A stretch of 23,588 bases of DNA from a virus, in the IMG/VR virus record IMGVR_UViG_3300009620_000061, positions 1 to 23,588 of that record; one strand, 5' to 3'. Below are positions 1 through 9,700 of this stretch, piece by piece. Below the pieces are notes generated by a model. It worked only from the letters and a program-made list of their open reading frames with translations. It ran no database searches and was not told the origin of the DNA. Position numbers and translations under genes: made by a program. How positions within the stretch are numbered: position 1 is the first letter of the stretch; every line of letters begins with the position of its first letter.

Positions 1-43
1 ATACTAAATCATTTGAAGATACTGCTAAATCCGGAAACGCCAT
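1..43 (-). CDS. Possible start of a further tail gene (partial, cut by window edge)
   Basis: Reading the minus strand after the stop of the 497-aa gene, an ATG at 43..41 opens a frame that stays open to the window edge and would encode MAFPDLAVSSNDLV. A TGA lies in the same frame three codons upstream, so this ATG is the first possible ATG of the frame. The other nearby ATG (53..51) hits a stop after 14 codons. The 26-base gap to the preceding gene fits the tight spacing of the operon. No Shine-Dalgarno sequence is visible, but most genes here lack one. Fourteen residues are too few to suggest a function. By position it could be another fibre or baseplate-peripheral protein. Confidence 0.4.
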   Translation of the reverse strand, partial: MAFPDLAVSSNDLV

Positions 44-69
44 TATAATTCATTATAGTTTATTTTTTT

Positions 70-1563
70 TTAATCAAGTCTAATAAAAATTGTGCTCTTA
101 CTCTTAACAGAAATCTTTGACGATTCTGTTCCATATGCTTTTACAGAAGTTTGAGTTGTGAGAATGAAAGGTATTACATGACACCCGTTGCAATCATCAT
201 CTTGGTTTCTGACCTGTGTTATGGATGCAGTTCCCCCAAAAGGATTAGTAAGGATAGCCCCAGTCGTCGCATCCTGAACTCCAAATGAGGAAGTTAGGTT
301 CATACCAGACTTGGCAAAATTAGTGTATTCAAAATTTATCATAGCCAACCAAGTTCCAGGCTCTAAAGAAACAGATAAAGTTTGATGATCCGCGTTAGGA
401 TCTTGTGGACTGAAAGCTGTTCTAATTTTACCAAAATTCTCAAAGTCTCCCACAGTCTGTACATCCGGGATGGAATTCTTAACACTATCTAATTCGGTTA
501 AAACTGCATCTAACTCTGTTTTAGTAACAAAAGGATTTTCAATATTAGGAGCTCTGGAAACAGCAATAGCCTGTCTTTCATCTAAAGTAAGCTCTGCTCC
601 TCTAAAGAAAGGTCTAATATCAAGAATTTGATTATCAAGTAAAGCTGTTCCGGCTTGATACCCGGTGTTAACAAGAACGTAGCAAAGAGGGACACTGAAT
701 TGTAAGGTTTCTTCCGTAGATTGAACAACTCCGTCAATTATTTGTTCAGCTGCATTGTAAAGATCATCCGGCAAAGGAATAGAAGCGGCTATTCGCTGTC
801 CCGTTTCAAAATCGAATTTATGAGTATGCGTTGCATGCTTAGCATCATTTGAATCATTATCGGAATCTTTAGTATTCATCCCTCCTTCATTAAGGGAGAA
901 CATTCTACTACCTGCGTAAGAGCTTCCAAAACCTGCTCCTTTAATTAAGAAGAGATAAGGATCGGGAGCGGCAGCTATGCCGATTAAATCAACTCTAACT
1001 GAAGGTATAGCGGATCCTCCTACACTTTCTAATTCAAAATCACCTTCTGAAAACCTAGGTATATCAATAGCTTTGTCTGTTCCATCCGAATTAGGCATAA
1101 ACTGGTACATTTCTAATCTAGCAGGATAATTAAAAGATCTGTTTGTAGCTCTATAACTGCTTAAAGGATCTCCAACTATTGTTTGCCCGGGGTTTGATTC
1201 TTTTTCGAATAACCCGTTACTGTCTTCAGGGGCAAGGGAAGTTCTTGCCGAGAATATGCCTGGAGTTACATAAATTTTACCATCATTTCCGCTTACATAA
1301 GGAAGCAAGTCGTCAAAAGCTTCTCTTCCTACTGCAGTAGCAGAATTATTTTTAGAAATTCTAATTTTTTTAATTCTGTCTTTAGCTTTTTTAGCGAAAT
1401 TTCTTAATTGCTCTAGAGTTACTCCGGGGGCAAGAGCAAGAATAGCTTCTTCCAAATTTTTGTCATTTTGAACAAGATCTCTTAAAGGTAAGTTATCTAC
1501 CTCGAAATAATAAGGGTCATTTGCCTTATAATATCGAATATTCTCATTAATTATTGAGCCCAT
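70..1563 (-). CDS. Baseplate-peripheral/tail-fibre-like protein sharing an N-terminal anchor motif with the beta-helix protein
   Basis: This 497-aa protein is probably a virion structural or receptor-facing protein; I do not recognise a named family. Residues 18-37 (YYFEVDNLPLRDLVQNDKNL) closely match the N-terminus of the 1171-aa beta-helix protein encoded just upstream, which suggests a common attachment site on the baseplate. A lysine-rich helical segment follows (about 49-70). The middle is beta-rich and contains an acidic run with D233, D235, D237 and D240, directly followed by H243, H246 and H248; this could bind metal. The last ~110 residues look like a jelly-roll-type beta domain (W in a GTWLAMINFEY stretch, ending IFIRLD). 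A CxxCH at 458-462 is probably coincidental. There is no signal peptide. The gene follows the beta-helix gene after 4 bases, with an A-rich leader and no clear Shine-Dalgarno sequence. Role is inferred from context. Confidence 0.8.
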   Translation of the reverse strand: MGSIINENIRYYKANDPYYFEVDNLPLRDLVQNDKNLEEAILALAPGVTLEQLRNFAKKAKDRIKKIRISKNNSATAVGREAFDDLLPYVSGNDGKIYVTPGIFSARTSLAPEDSNGLFEKESNPGQTIVGDPLSSYRATNRSFNYPARLEMYQFMPNSDGTDKAIDIPRFSEGDFELESVGGSAIPSVRVDLIGIAAAPDPYLFLIKGAGFGSSYAGSRMFSLNEGGMNTKDSDNDSNDAKHATHTHKFDFETGQRIAASIPLPDDLYNAAEQIIDGVVQSTEETLQFSVPLCYVLVNTGYQAGTALLDNQILDIRPFFRGAELTLDERQAIAVSRAPNIENPFVTKTELDAVLTELDSVKNSIPDVQTVGDFENFGKIRTAFSPQDPNADHQTLSVSLEPGTWLAMINFEYTNFAKSGMNLTSSFGVQDATTGAILTNPFGGTASITQVRNQDDDCNGCHVIPFILTTQTSVKAYGTESSKISVKSKSTIFIRLD

Positions 1564-1567
1564 TTTT

Positions 1568-4500
1568 TTATGTTAATCGTTTCAAATCGAATCTATTCAA
1601 AGATCGAACACCTACTCCGTTTCCTGTGAAAGTAACATCTAGTTCATCACTATAACTTCTATTTCCCAACCCTATAAAAGATAATTGCCCTAGATGGGGT
1701 TGTGATATATGTTTAGCATTCGCAAATAATCGAGAAGATTCTATATCCATATAGTTCCTATTTTTAGCTGTTTTGTCCAGGAAATTCGCAGCAATACTTC
1801 CTGGATTAAACGCAAAAGAAGAAGCTACTAAAACCCCTCCTGCAGCACTTGCAGGGTAGGAGTCGTCTCCCGCTGCTCCTGAAGAAATCATATAGGTTAT
1901 ATTTTCTGGATTATCTACAAACTGACCCCATGATGACGAGGGGGAATATCCTTGGGAAATAAGCTGTCCTATAACGCTTCTTTGTAAATTTCCGCCTTCT
2001 CCACTAGGGATTAGTGCGTCAGTAAAGCCTGGAGTTCCTACCATTAGTCTGAAATACCCTACATTGGATGCGTCGTTTGTCCCTGGTGTTCCGCTTGCAA
2101 TTCTCCCGTCTTCTCCAAAATCGTCTAGGAACATTTGTTCGTAATTTGATCCTGCATCAAAATTATTTTGGTCCATCCAAAGCCCGGAAGGTCCATGATA
2201 ATCATGAGCACTTCCGTCCACCCCGCTTAAAGTTAAACGTGTACATTCTATTTTTGATTGATCGGCAATATTCCACAAGTGAGGTCTTTCACATGTTCCT
2301 GCTAACAAATCATAAAAAGCACCGCTGACAGAATCTGTAGTAACACTAGGTTTAAAATTAACTTCATTCATTTTAACAAGAGAGTTTCCAACTGCTCTAA
2401 TACACATACCCCCGGTAGAATGTTCTCCTAATTCAGCTTCTGTTCCAATTTCTGGGGTATTATTACCGACGGAGGAAGCAGTTAAAGCTAGGAAGTGGGT
2501 TTGAGAAATAGCATTTTGAGTGAAACCGTTTGGATATAATTTAATATATCCTCCACTAACCGCAAGTTGATCTCCTATGTTGTATCCTCTATCTCCTGCA
2601 CTGTCTAGATTATAACCAAGGTTAGGTTCTCTACTTATAGGATTTCCTATAAACTCACACTTCAGCAAAGAATTATTATTAACCACTATGCAACTTCTCG
2701 TAGAATGAATTTCAAGTTTAGTATGAGAGGGTCCTGCGGAAGCATTAGAATAAGCCATATCAATCATGGATCCATCCCCAAAAGGATACTCTGGAGGAAT
2801 TATTTCAATAACTGAATAGTCCTCAGCATGTAAACCAATACCTAATCTTGTTATTTTTGTGGGACCTGTAATTTTTATTTTAGAATTATTCTTAGCGCAC
2901 ACTGCCGACTTCGTCCAAGAACCATTCAGGTGGTGCTGAGCATCTACAGAACTTACATCGGTTGAGATTGCACTTTCATCACCATAAAACTCAGTCGTTA
3001 AAGTTGTAACTTGGCCAGCGTCGTTAAGACCTCTTAAAGTGATTTCAGAATTATCTCTTGCTAAAGCACAATGTCCGTAAATGGCAACGTAAGCATACGC
3101 AGAGCTGACATCTAAAGTTCCATTTGTTTTTCTTAAAGCGGGAGCCATATAGTCTAAATTGAAGATTTCAGCTGTTGAATTATCTTTAACTAAAATTCCT
3201 GGCATTGCTCCAGTCAAAAGACTATGTTTGAATAAGGTCTCGTCAACAGAAGAGAGAGCTAAACTATTTTCTACAGGGCATCCGTGGTGGGAGCTACTAG
3301 CAGTCCATTCTCCAAATTGAGAGGTTAGGAAGGAGTCATTATAATCTTTGTACTGTTCCGGAAGAAAAGGTTTAAAAGTAGACTTTGAAACAAGAGTTAA
3401 ATTTTGACCATTATTTGTAATGGAAAACTGACCTCTCTTTAAAGGGTCTGTAGAAACTCTATTAACTTTAATGTTTCTAAAACCATATTTAACATCACTA
3501 TTGTCTGCGTATATTCCTGATTTTTGATTATCTTCAACAGCAAAAATATGAGAAGTTAATATTGAATTTTTAAGATAAGCTCCGTTATATCCGTTTCTCG
3601 CACAATCAACAGCCCCTACCCAAGTTAATTCTGAATCTCGTAACTCAATTCCATTGTAATTATTATAAATTGCCTGTAAATGTTGAGTTTCCATAGAACC
3701 ATATCCGCTATTAACGTCGAAAGAGCCTCCTTTGATACAAGAGTTCAAAGAGAATAACCCTACTCCATTACCAAAAAGAATTTTTGGATAATTTCCTGAG
3801 TATGTAAGTCCTGACGCGCTTTCAAACAAGACATAACTATTTAAGGCTTTTATACCATAACCAGCCGACTCTTGTTGCTCCGCACCTACAAGATACAAAT
3901 CTTTAGTAGCTATATGGAATCTATCTACATTACTAGCTGCATAATTTCTTGCAGCACAAATACTTTCTTGTATATTTACGTTTGAATTTCTAAAGCAGAA
4001 ACCTGCTTGACTATTTCTCAAACTAGTACAATTCTTTAATTTTACTGTTGAGTTTCTAATTTGAAACCCTTCCGTTGTATTATGTTCCAAAGTAGACCCT
4101 ATTCCGCTTGCTCCGTCAACACATATATTTTCTAGAACAATGTCTCCTTCACAGGATTCAAGTTTTACTTGTGTGAAATAACTTCCATAATAAATACCCC
4201 AATCAAATTTAGAACCAGATCCTGTCCCTGTGTTAACACTTTTTCTTATAGAAACTCCGGAAGTTGGATCATCTGTGCCTAAAAATAATTCGGATCCCCT
4301 TCCATTTTGTGTCCTTGGATGAGGATCATAACCAGAAATACTTAAATCAGAACTAACACTATAATTGCTTGCGTGTCTGGCATGACTAGTATCGTAAATA
4401 AAGTCAACTCCAGCATGAGCGACGGAGTCTCTAATCTCTAAAGATACGAAGTCAGTTGCTTCGTCCTGAGCGTTGTGCGGGGCTTTCATAAAATAGCCTC

Positions 4501-5083
4501 TTGCATACTTTTTCCATTCTGTATCATCATAACTAGCAATGCTTAAATGGTGAGAACTAGCGTTAATAATAGAGTCCCAACCTCCGTCGTCTATAGATCC
4601 GCTGGCTACATAATGATTTATGTTGTCATAATAAGGGGCTTGTACAGGGTTCTCTGTCCAAGCAAGAGGAGTATATCCTACATTTCTATTAACAACTCTT
4701 AATGCTCCTGCTCCTTCTGTCGTTATTCCATTAAGGTTAAGTCCGCTTAAACTTCCATAAGCACAAAGTTCAACTAATAGAGGATAAGTCAATCTTTTAG
4801 GTATCCTGGAGGTTATATCTTCGATATCAGCGAAAATATTAGAACTAGGATCTCCTGCGGTTGAGGATAATACAAAAGTAACTCCTTCCACAGCAGAAGT
4901 TGGACTTCCTAACATTTTAAACAAGAAATTATCTCTTTCTTGGAGATCAGCTATGGGGATATTATCTTGTTGCCAATTATAAAAACCACTTGCATCATGT
5001 AAAAAGACACTAGCTGTGTAATCCCCGATTACAACGGGACCTCCGCTAACTCCACTTAAATCGTTATAATCAGAATATGCCAT
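1568..5083 (-). CDS. Right-handed beta-helix tail/baseplate protein (tailspike-like)
   Basis: This 1171-aa protein is probably a host-surface-binding or polysaccharide-acting tail protein. Residues 34-54 carry the motif FYNWQQDNIPIADLQERD and on, matching the N-terminus of the next gene downstream, and probably anchor the protein to the baseplate. From about residue 300 to 950 there are irregular short repeats with alternating hydrophobic residues and Asn/Asp-Ser turns, for example GFQIRNSTVKLKNC, GIELRDSELTWV, GIYADNSDVKYG, GILVKDNSTAEI, CIVVNNNSLLKC and CIRAVGNSLVKM. This is the rung pattern of a parallel beta-helix, as in pectate-lyase-like folds and phage tailspikes. Catalytic residues cannot be assigned, so a depolymerase activity is possible but unproven. 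The last ~130 residues are Gly/Ser-rich and non-helical. Three bases separate it from the 200-aa gene upstream. There is no signal peptide and no good Shine-Dalgarno sequence. Confidence 0.85.
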   Translation of the reverse strand: MAYSDYNDLSGVSGGPVVIGDYTASVFLHDASGFYNWQQDNIPIADLQERDNFLFKMLGSPTSAVEGVTFVLSSTAGDPSSNIFADIEDITSRIPKRLTYPLLVELCAYGSLSGLNLNGITTEGAGALRVVNRNVGYTPLAWTENPVQAPYYDNINHYVASGSIDDGGWDSIINASSHHLSIASYDDTEWKKYARGYFMKAPHNAQDEATDFVSLEIRDSVAHAGVDFIYDTSHARHASNYSVSSDLSISGYDPHPRTQNGRGSELFLGTDDPTSGVSIRKSVNTGTGSGSKFDWGIYYGSYFTQVKLESCEGDIVLENICVDGASGIGSTLEHNTTEGFQIRNSTVKLKNCTSLRNSQAGFCFRNSNVNIQESICAARNYAASNVDRFHIATKDLYLVGAEQQESAGYGIKALNSYVLFESASGLTYSGNYPKILFGNGVGLFSLNSCIKGGSFDVNSGYGSMETQHLQAIYNNYNGIELRDSELTWVGAVDCARNGYNGAYLKNSILTSHIFAVEDNQKSGIYADNSDVKYGFRNIKVNRVSTDPLKRGQFSITNNGQNLTLVSKSTFKPFLPEQYKDYNDSFLTSQFGEWTASSSHHGCPVENSLALSSVDETLFKHSLLTGAMPGILVKDNSTAEIFNLDYMAPALRKTNGTLDVSSAYAYVAIYGHCALARDNSEITLRGLNDAGQVTTLTTEFYGDESAISTDVSSVDAQHHLNGSWTKSAVCAKNNSKIKITGPTKITRLGIGLHAEDYSVIEIIPPEYPFGDGSMIDMAYSNASAGPSHTKLEIHSTRSCIVVNNNSLLKCEFIGNPISREPNLGYNLDSAGDRGYNIGDQLAVSGGYIKLYPNGFTQNAISQTHFLALTASSVGNNTPEIGTEAELGEHSTGGMCIRAVGNSLVKMNEVNFKPSVTTDSVSGAFYDLLAGTCERPHLWNIADQSKIECTRLTLSGVDGSAHDYHGPSGLWMDQNNFDAGSNYEQMFLDDFGEDGRIASGTPGTNDASNVGYFRLMVGTPGFTDALIPSGEGGNLQRSVIGQLISQGYSPSSSWGQFVDNPENITYMISSGAAGDDSYPASAAGGVLVASSFAFNPGSIAANFLDKTAKNRNYMDIESSRLFANAKHISQPHLGQLSFIGLGNRSYSDELDVTFTGNGVGVRSLNRFDLKRLT

Positions 5084-5086
5084 TTG

Positions 5087-5689
5087 TTAAAATTCTATTG
5101 TCCATCTAAAAATTAAGGAAAACTGATTTGTTTTCCAAATACCTCTGTTATCATTATTTGAGTCTCCAAAAAATCTATATGCACACAAATAAGTAGGTTT
5201 TGAAGCTCCTGGTGTGTAGGCTGTTGGGTCATTTGAAAACATTCCAATTTCATTTAAATCGAATCCGTTTGCTGTGTTCTCATCTAAAATAAAATTCCAC
5301 CTAACCGTTCTTACATCAACTTTATTAACATAAGTTTGGGGAAGAAGTAACAGTGTTTGAGCTGTAGATCCGTTTACAATATCTCTTACATATTTATCAA
5401 GACCAATTACTGCATCTGAGCCATAATCATTAGCTCCTAAAGCACTGCTTAATTCAACAGTACTAGACACTTGAAAAGAAGAGTCTCCTGACACACCTAC
5501 TTGAAAAAGATTAATTTGAAATGACGAAACATCAACCCCGGAAGAGGAAAACATATGTGCTAAAGTAGAGCCCATTCCGGAACATACTACATTATTGTCA
5601 GAAAATATAATCTCTTCTGTCCCGTCTAGGTCTAAACGAGAAATCTCAAGCCATCCTTTGGCGTTTCCTAATATATCTCTAAATTCCAT
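5087..5689 (-). CDS. Small baseplate/fibre-connector-like protein, probable paralogue of the adjacent 352-aa protein
   Basis: This 200-aa protein is of unrecognised family. Its N-terminal region (residues 11-47, starting KGWLEISRLDLDG) lines up with the start of the 352-aa protein encoded immediately upstream (KGQISIYTVNEDD), sharing the pattern of a short strand, an acidic turn, a hydrophobic strand, N-V/I-V, a G and a hydrophobic helix. The C-termini also match in pattern: FSLIFRWTIEF here and FMLIEWKITF there. Near residue 147 it reads LNEIGMF, resembling the NEIGL(F) motif common in phage tail-fibre and baseplate-linker proteins. It lies 3 bases after the paralogue's stop and 3 bases before the beta-helix gene. 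A structural role as an adaptor between wedge and fibres is inferred from this context. Sure that it is a gene; unsure of function. Confidence 0.75.
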   Translation of the reverse strand: MEFRDILGNAKGWLEISRLDLDGTEEIIFSDNNVVCSGMGSTLAHMFSSSGVDVSSFQINLFQVGVSGDSSFQVSSTVELSSALGANDYGSDAVIGLDKYVRDIVNGSTAQTLLLLPQTYVNKVDVRTVRWNFILDENTANGFDLNEIGMFSNDPTAYTPGASKPTYLCAYRFFGDSNNDNRGIWKTNQFSLIFRWTIEF

Positions 5690-5692
5690 ATT

Positions 5693-6751
5693 TTAAGCAA
5701 AAGTTATTTTCCATTCTATTAGCATAAATTTGTAACTAGTTTCGTGGGTAGGTACTTGAAGTCCATCCGGGAATAAGATTCGTTTAGCAAATAATTTAAA
5801 TTGAGGAAATTTTGTTAAATTCTCAAAATTATATAGGCTAGTACTATATTTCCCTCCACTTCCTCCTGAACGTCCTTGCCCGTAAGGAACCCACGCTTCC
5901 GAAGCAAAAGTTCCGTCTCCTCCTGGTAGTCCTATAGTCCGTAGATTTTCGTCATAGTCCCATGTCCATAACCCTATAGCATCTATTCCTCCGTATTTTT
6001 CCCGCAACCAATCTACATCTCCTTTATGGAGACATAAAACAAAAGTAGCGAAAGCGTCCCCCGAAGTTAGGTATCTAGAAGGATTCACCCCGGCTCCAGC
6101 CGCATTGTCAGACGACACACCAAACCCAGAAACACACCTAGATTGCAATAAGGTTGGGTTCAAATGTCCTCCTGACACATTTGTAAATTTAAAATTTACT
6201 TCCGGATTTCTATAAATAAAACCATACTTGTCTGTAACGCTTCTAGAATTCAAATAACCTCCTTCCGGCAAAGCTGAGCCCCCAGAGCCAGGAGCGTAAG
6301 ACCCATAGAAAACTGTGTATCCGGAAGCGTCCGCTGCTGGCAAACTTCGCACCCCGTTTACATGTCCGGAGAACTCAATGTAGTTTAAATGATGTCCTAA
6401 ATGATTAGAGGCATCTATAGGTTGTAATGTTTTATCTTCAGGTTTAGGAAATTCAGGAAATCTGTTTGCATTACCGCTAACAGCCCCTTTAAACCCTGCT
6501 GTCCCTTTCGCTAAACTTTTATTTAAATCCCATCTCGAAGGTCCTAAAGAGAAGGCTCCTATTGTAAAATTAGAATTGTTTCGTAAAGCAGTAGCAGAAA
6601 CAGAAGGGATAGTACTAGCATCCGGAGTAGTATAAGTTAAAATATCAACGATAGATTCTTTAGCACCGTCTACAATCATGTTTTCTGATTCATAAAACAA
6701 TGTTTTAGAATCATCTTCATTGACTGTATAAATGCTAATTTGACCTTTCAT
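5693..6751 (-). CDS. Baseplate/fibre-connector-like structural protein, larger paralogue
   Basis: This 352-aa protein is of unrecognised family, probably a virion component. Its first ~38 residues (MKGQISIYTVNEDDSKTLFY followed by ENMIVDGAKESIVDIL) resemble the 200-aa protein encoded next, and the ends of both proteins share an F-x-L-I...W-x-I-x-F pattern. The extra ~150 residues in this copy are glycine-, serine- and aromatic-rich and contain many short turns (for example SGGHLNP and GGSGGKYS), which suits a beta-rich insertion. There is no signal peptide or membrane segment. It starts 2 bases after the stop of the 1894-aa gene, where GAAGAT forms at best a weak ribosome-binding site. In place and size it could be an analogue of T4 gp8, but I see no sequence evidence for that. 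Confidence 0.75.
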   Translation of the reverse strand: MKGQISIYTVNEDDSKTLFYESENMIVDGAKESIVDILTYTTPDASTIPSVSATALRNNSNFTIGAFSLGPSRWDLNKSLAKGTAGFKGAVSGNANRFPEFPKPEDKTLQPIDASNHLGHHLNYIEFSGHVNGVRSLPAADASGYTVFYGSYAPGSGGSALPEGGYLNSRSVTDKYGFIYRNPEVNFKFTNVSGGHLNPTLLQSRCVSGFGVSSDNAAGAGVNPSRYLTSGDAFATFVLCLHKGDVDWLREKYGGIDAIGLWTWDYDENLRTIGLPGGDGTFASEAWVPYGQGRSGGSGGKYSTSLYNFENLTKFPQFKLFAKRILFPDGLQVPTHETSYKFMLIEWKITFA

Positions 6752-6753
6752 AT

Positions 6754-9700
6754 TTAAATATCTTCAAAAGTAAATTTATTTGTATTTTTTCCAGATACTG
6801 CTATAGTAGCTCCAGAAACATCTATTTTCCCATCATTATCAAAATCCATCCCGTATTGATCTATATAAGAAGCTCTATTTCCCCCGTTCTTCCCTTGCAA
6901 AGATTTAGGATAATCACGACTCAAAAACCCATCTGATTGTTTATCAAAAATATTATTATAAATAACATCAAAACTTTCTATACCGCTGACAAAATTAGAA
7001 GTTTTTAACAAATTTTCATGTGTTTTATTAATAATAGTCACTTTTTCAATACTTACAACAGTTGATAGTTTATTATTATTAATATCATCAAAGCATTCAG
7101 TTCCTTTATAAGGGTCAGAAGAAATAATAACAGAACTAATTTTTTTAGAGGCAGAAGGAGAATCTCTAAATATTAGAATTTCATATTCTCTATTTACAGT
7201 ATTAACCGGTCCATTTTTGTCGGCCCAAACTCTAGCAAAAGAAGGAATAGTTCTTCGCCCATTGAGAGTATGGAAAGACACGGACTCCTCTACAAAAGCT
7301 GTAGTGTACTTTCTGTCTTTCAAAATTTTATAAGGAAAATTAGAATCTCCAGGGTCTAAACCGACCCATTTTTGTCTTCTAAAATCAAAATACCACGAAA
7401 CTCCGTCTATCTCTGGGATTCTAAGGGCAATTCCAATATCTTCTTGAACAGAGTTAGTTCTTCTATTGAATTTTAATTCATAAGAAGAATCAGGTTCTAA
7501 TCTATTATTTATTTCATTTCTTATTGTTATAGGACCCACAAAAGTTCTACTAAAAGAATTATCAGCAGCACTATCGTTAGCAGATAGATGTAAGCTAAAA
7601 TTATCTGATTCATCAAAATTATTTCTTAAAGGTAGAATCACGGAGTGCGTTTTCCAAACATCTTGGATAGTTCCAAAATTATGGGAACCGTTATCCTCAG
7701 TTTGTTCAACTAGAGGAGTAAGACTAAAAGACCCGTCTGACACTACGAAATGAGTTCCTTTAGTTTCATTTACAAGATCCCAAGTTAGATTTGGATACCC
7801 TGTTCCTCCAGGATTAGCACTTACTAACAAGATAGGCATCGACAAAGTTGCAGAAACTCCCGGTCTTAAATTAAAAATTGGCGAGATAGCAGAAGAATCT
7901 TGGCTCCGACCAAATTGTAAAGAACCGTGGCTCCAATGATTTATAGGAGAAGAGCTAAAATCTAGGCTGCTAGGATCGAAAGCGGAGGTAGGGTAAGTTC
8001 CATCCTCACCCAAGTAAAAAACGTAAGGATTAAAATGAGTGTGATCAGTATTTCCAAAAGACCACCCGCTTACAGAACTCCCATCAAAAACATTTATATA
8101 AGAGGAGTCTTTAAAATAGTGCTCTTTTTCCAGCTTACGCACAAGATCAATAGATTTTCTTCCACCATCTCCTAAGAAAGTTAAACTTTTATCTTCAAAA
8201 AAATCAAAATTAAGTTTATTATTTGCTTGATTAAATAATATTTTCTTTGAAGTTAAATTATTTAGATAAACATCAAAATAAGTATTATCAAAAATTTGAG
8301 GAGTTCTCCACCCTTCTATCGATTGCATATCCATTAATGCAAATTTTGTTTTGGTATTATTTGAAGCATGCGATCTGTCATCTGATAACAAGAATATAAC
8401 ATAAGTATCAGAAGGATCAAAAATAGCAGAACTCTTTACTATTACTTTGTAATAATTCCAAAAACCTGCGGAACCAGAAGCAATATTATCAATAGAGTCA
8501 AGAGCTAACCTAAGATATTTTTTGTTATTAACATTTCCGTACTGAGGATGCCAATCTTTTTGATCAAAATTATAATCAAATCCTTTAGTGAAATTATTTA
8601 TTCGTATAGCGGGGACCCCGCTGGTAGATTCTCCATTGTCCGCTGTCCAGTAGGCAAAACTTAGCAGAACGTCATCTTTTTCTAAAGGAATATTATTAGA
8701 AGTCACCCAAAAGTCATCAATAAATCCTGTTCCTTCGTTAATATAGGTAACAGAAGGAGGAGAATTATAAGCAGAGGGTCCATCTCCTGACGTTAAGAAA
8801 ACTTCTTTGTTACCAGGATCTAAAGGAATATTCCAAGAACTAGGGTATAGTTTTCCACCACTTGTATAGTAATCTCTAAAATGTCCATTTGGAACTAAAT
8901 TTTTACCGCTTAAGATAGGGGTTGCTCCTTTTGTTGTCTGAGAAACAGTGTCTATGGAAGAAACATTACTAGCATCCCAATCTTCCATTAAAGCTCCTCC
9001 TCTAAGAAAAGGTCCGAAAACGTGAGATTCAAAATCCGCTCCCCCGTCAAATACCTTGCTATCTAATGCTTTTTCAAAATCATTATATAAATGCCAGAGT
9101 CTATGAGGAGCCTCTCCAAAATCTGTTTTACGAAGACTTTTTTGAGAAACAACTTTCTTTAAAGAAATATCAGTCAAATAATTTGTAGATTCAATTGAAT
9201 TAGAAATAGATTGTACTTCATTAGTAAGAGCTTGGTTAGAAGAAGATGCAGCTAAAGAGCCCATATTCCAAAATTCTAAATAAATATCCTTTGGATGATC
9301 TCCGGCACGAAATTTAACAGAATATGAGATTCTTTCCCCTTCTCCTTTCCTTGCTGCCCAGTTTGGAGAAAATTTAGTTCCGGAAGCGTTATAAAAATCA
9401 AATTTTTCTGTGACCCAATTGTAGTACTCTGTAGGACTTTGATTAGGTATTATCTGTTTAGCTGTCACCCCTATCCCATTATTTAAATAAAGATCGCTTG
9501 TAGTAGGAATAGAATAAGCGTCAAAAGTTAGTTCATATTCTGTATTAGCTTCTAAACCTGAAACTAATTGAGATACGCTCGCCACTTTTGGATAAGTAGT
9601 AGAAACTAAAGAAGTAGGCCAATGTTGGGAGGTCAATTTCACAGCATATTTATTTTCATCAATAATTCCTTTTTCTACTTTTGAACCTCCATTCGCACTA

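Noticed and set aside
166-192. CxxCH (haem c-type) motif, C458-H462 of the 497-aa protein
   Set aside because: The protein has no signal peptide and would be assembled in the cytoplasm, where haem c attachment does not normally occur; a single short motif is likely chance.
2068-2328. Plus-strand open frame of 86 codons
   Set aside because: It is antisense to the beta-helix gene, which has clear repeats and operon context; the translation shows no recognisable features.
5693-6751. Assignment of the 352-aa protein as T4 gp8
   Set aside because: Size and location fit, but no gp8 sequence signature was seen, and its similarity to the adjacent 200-aa protein points to a different family.
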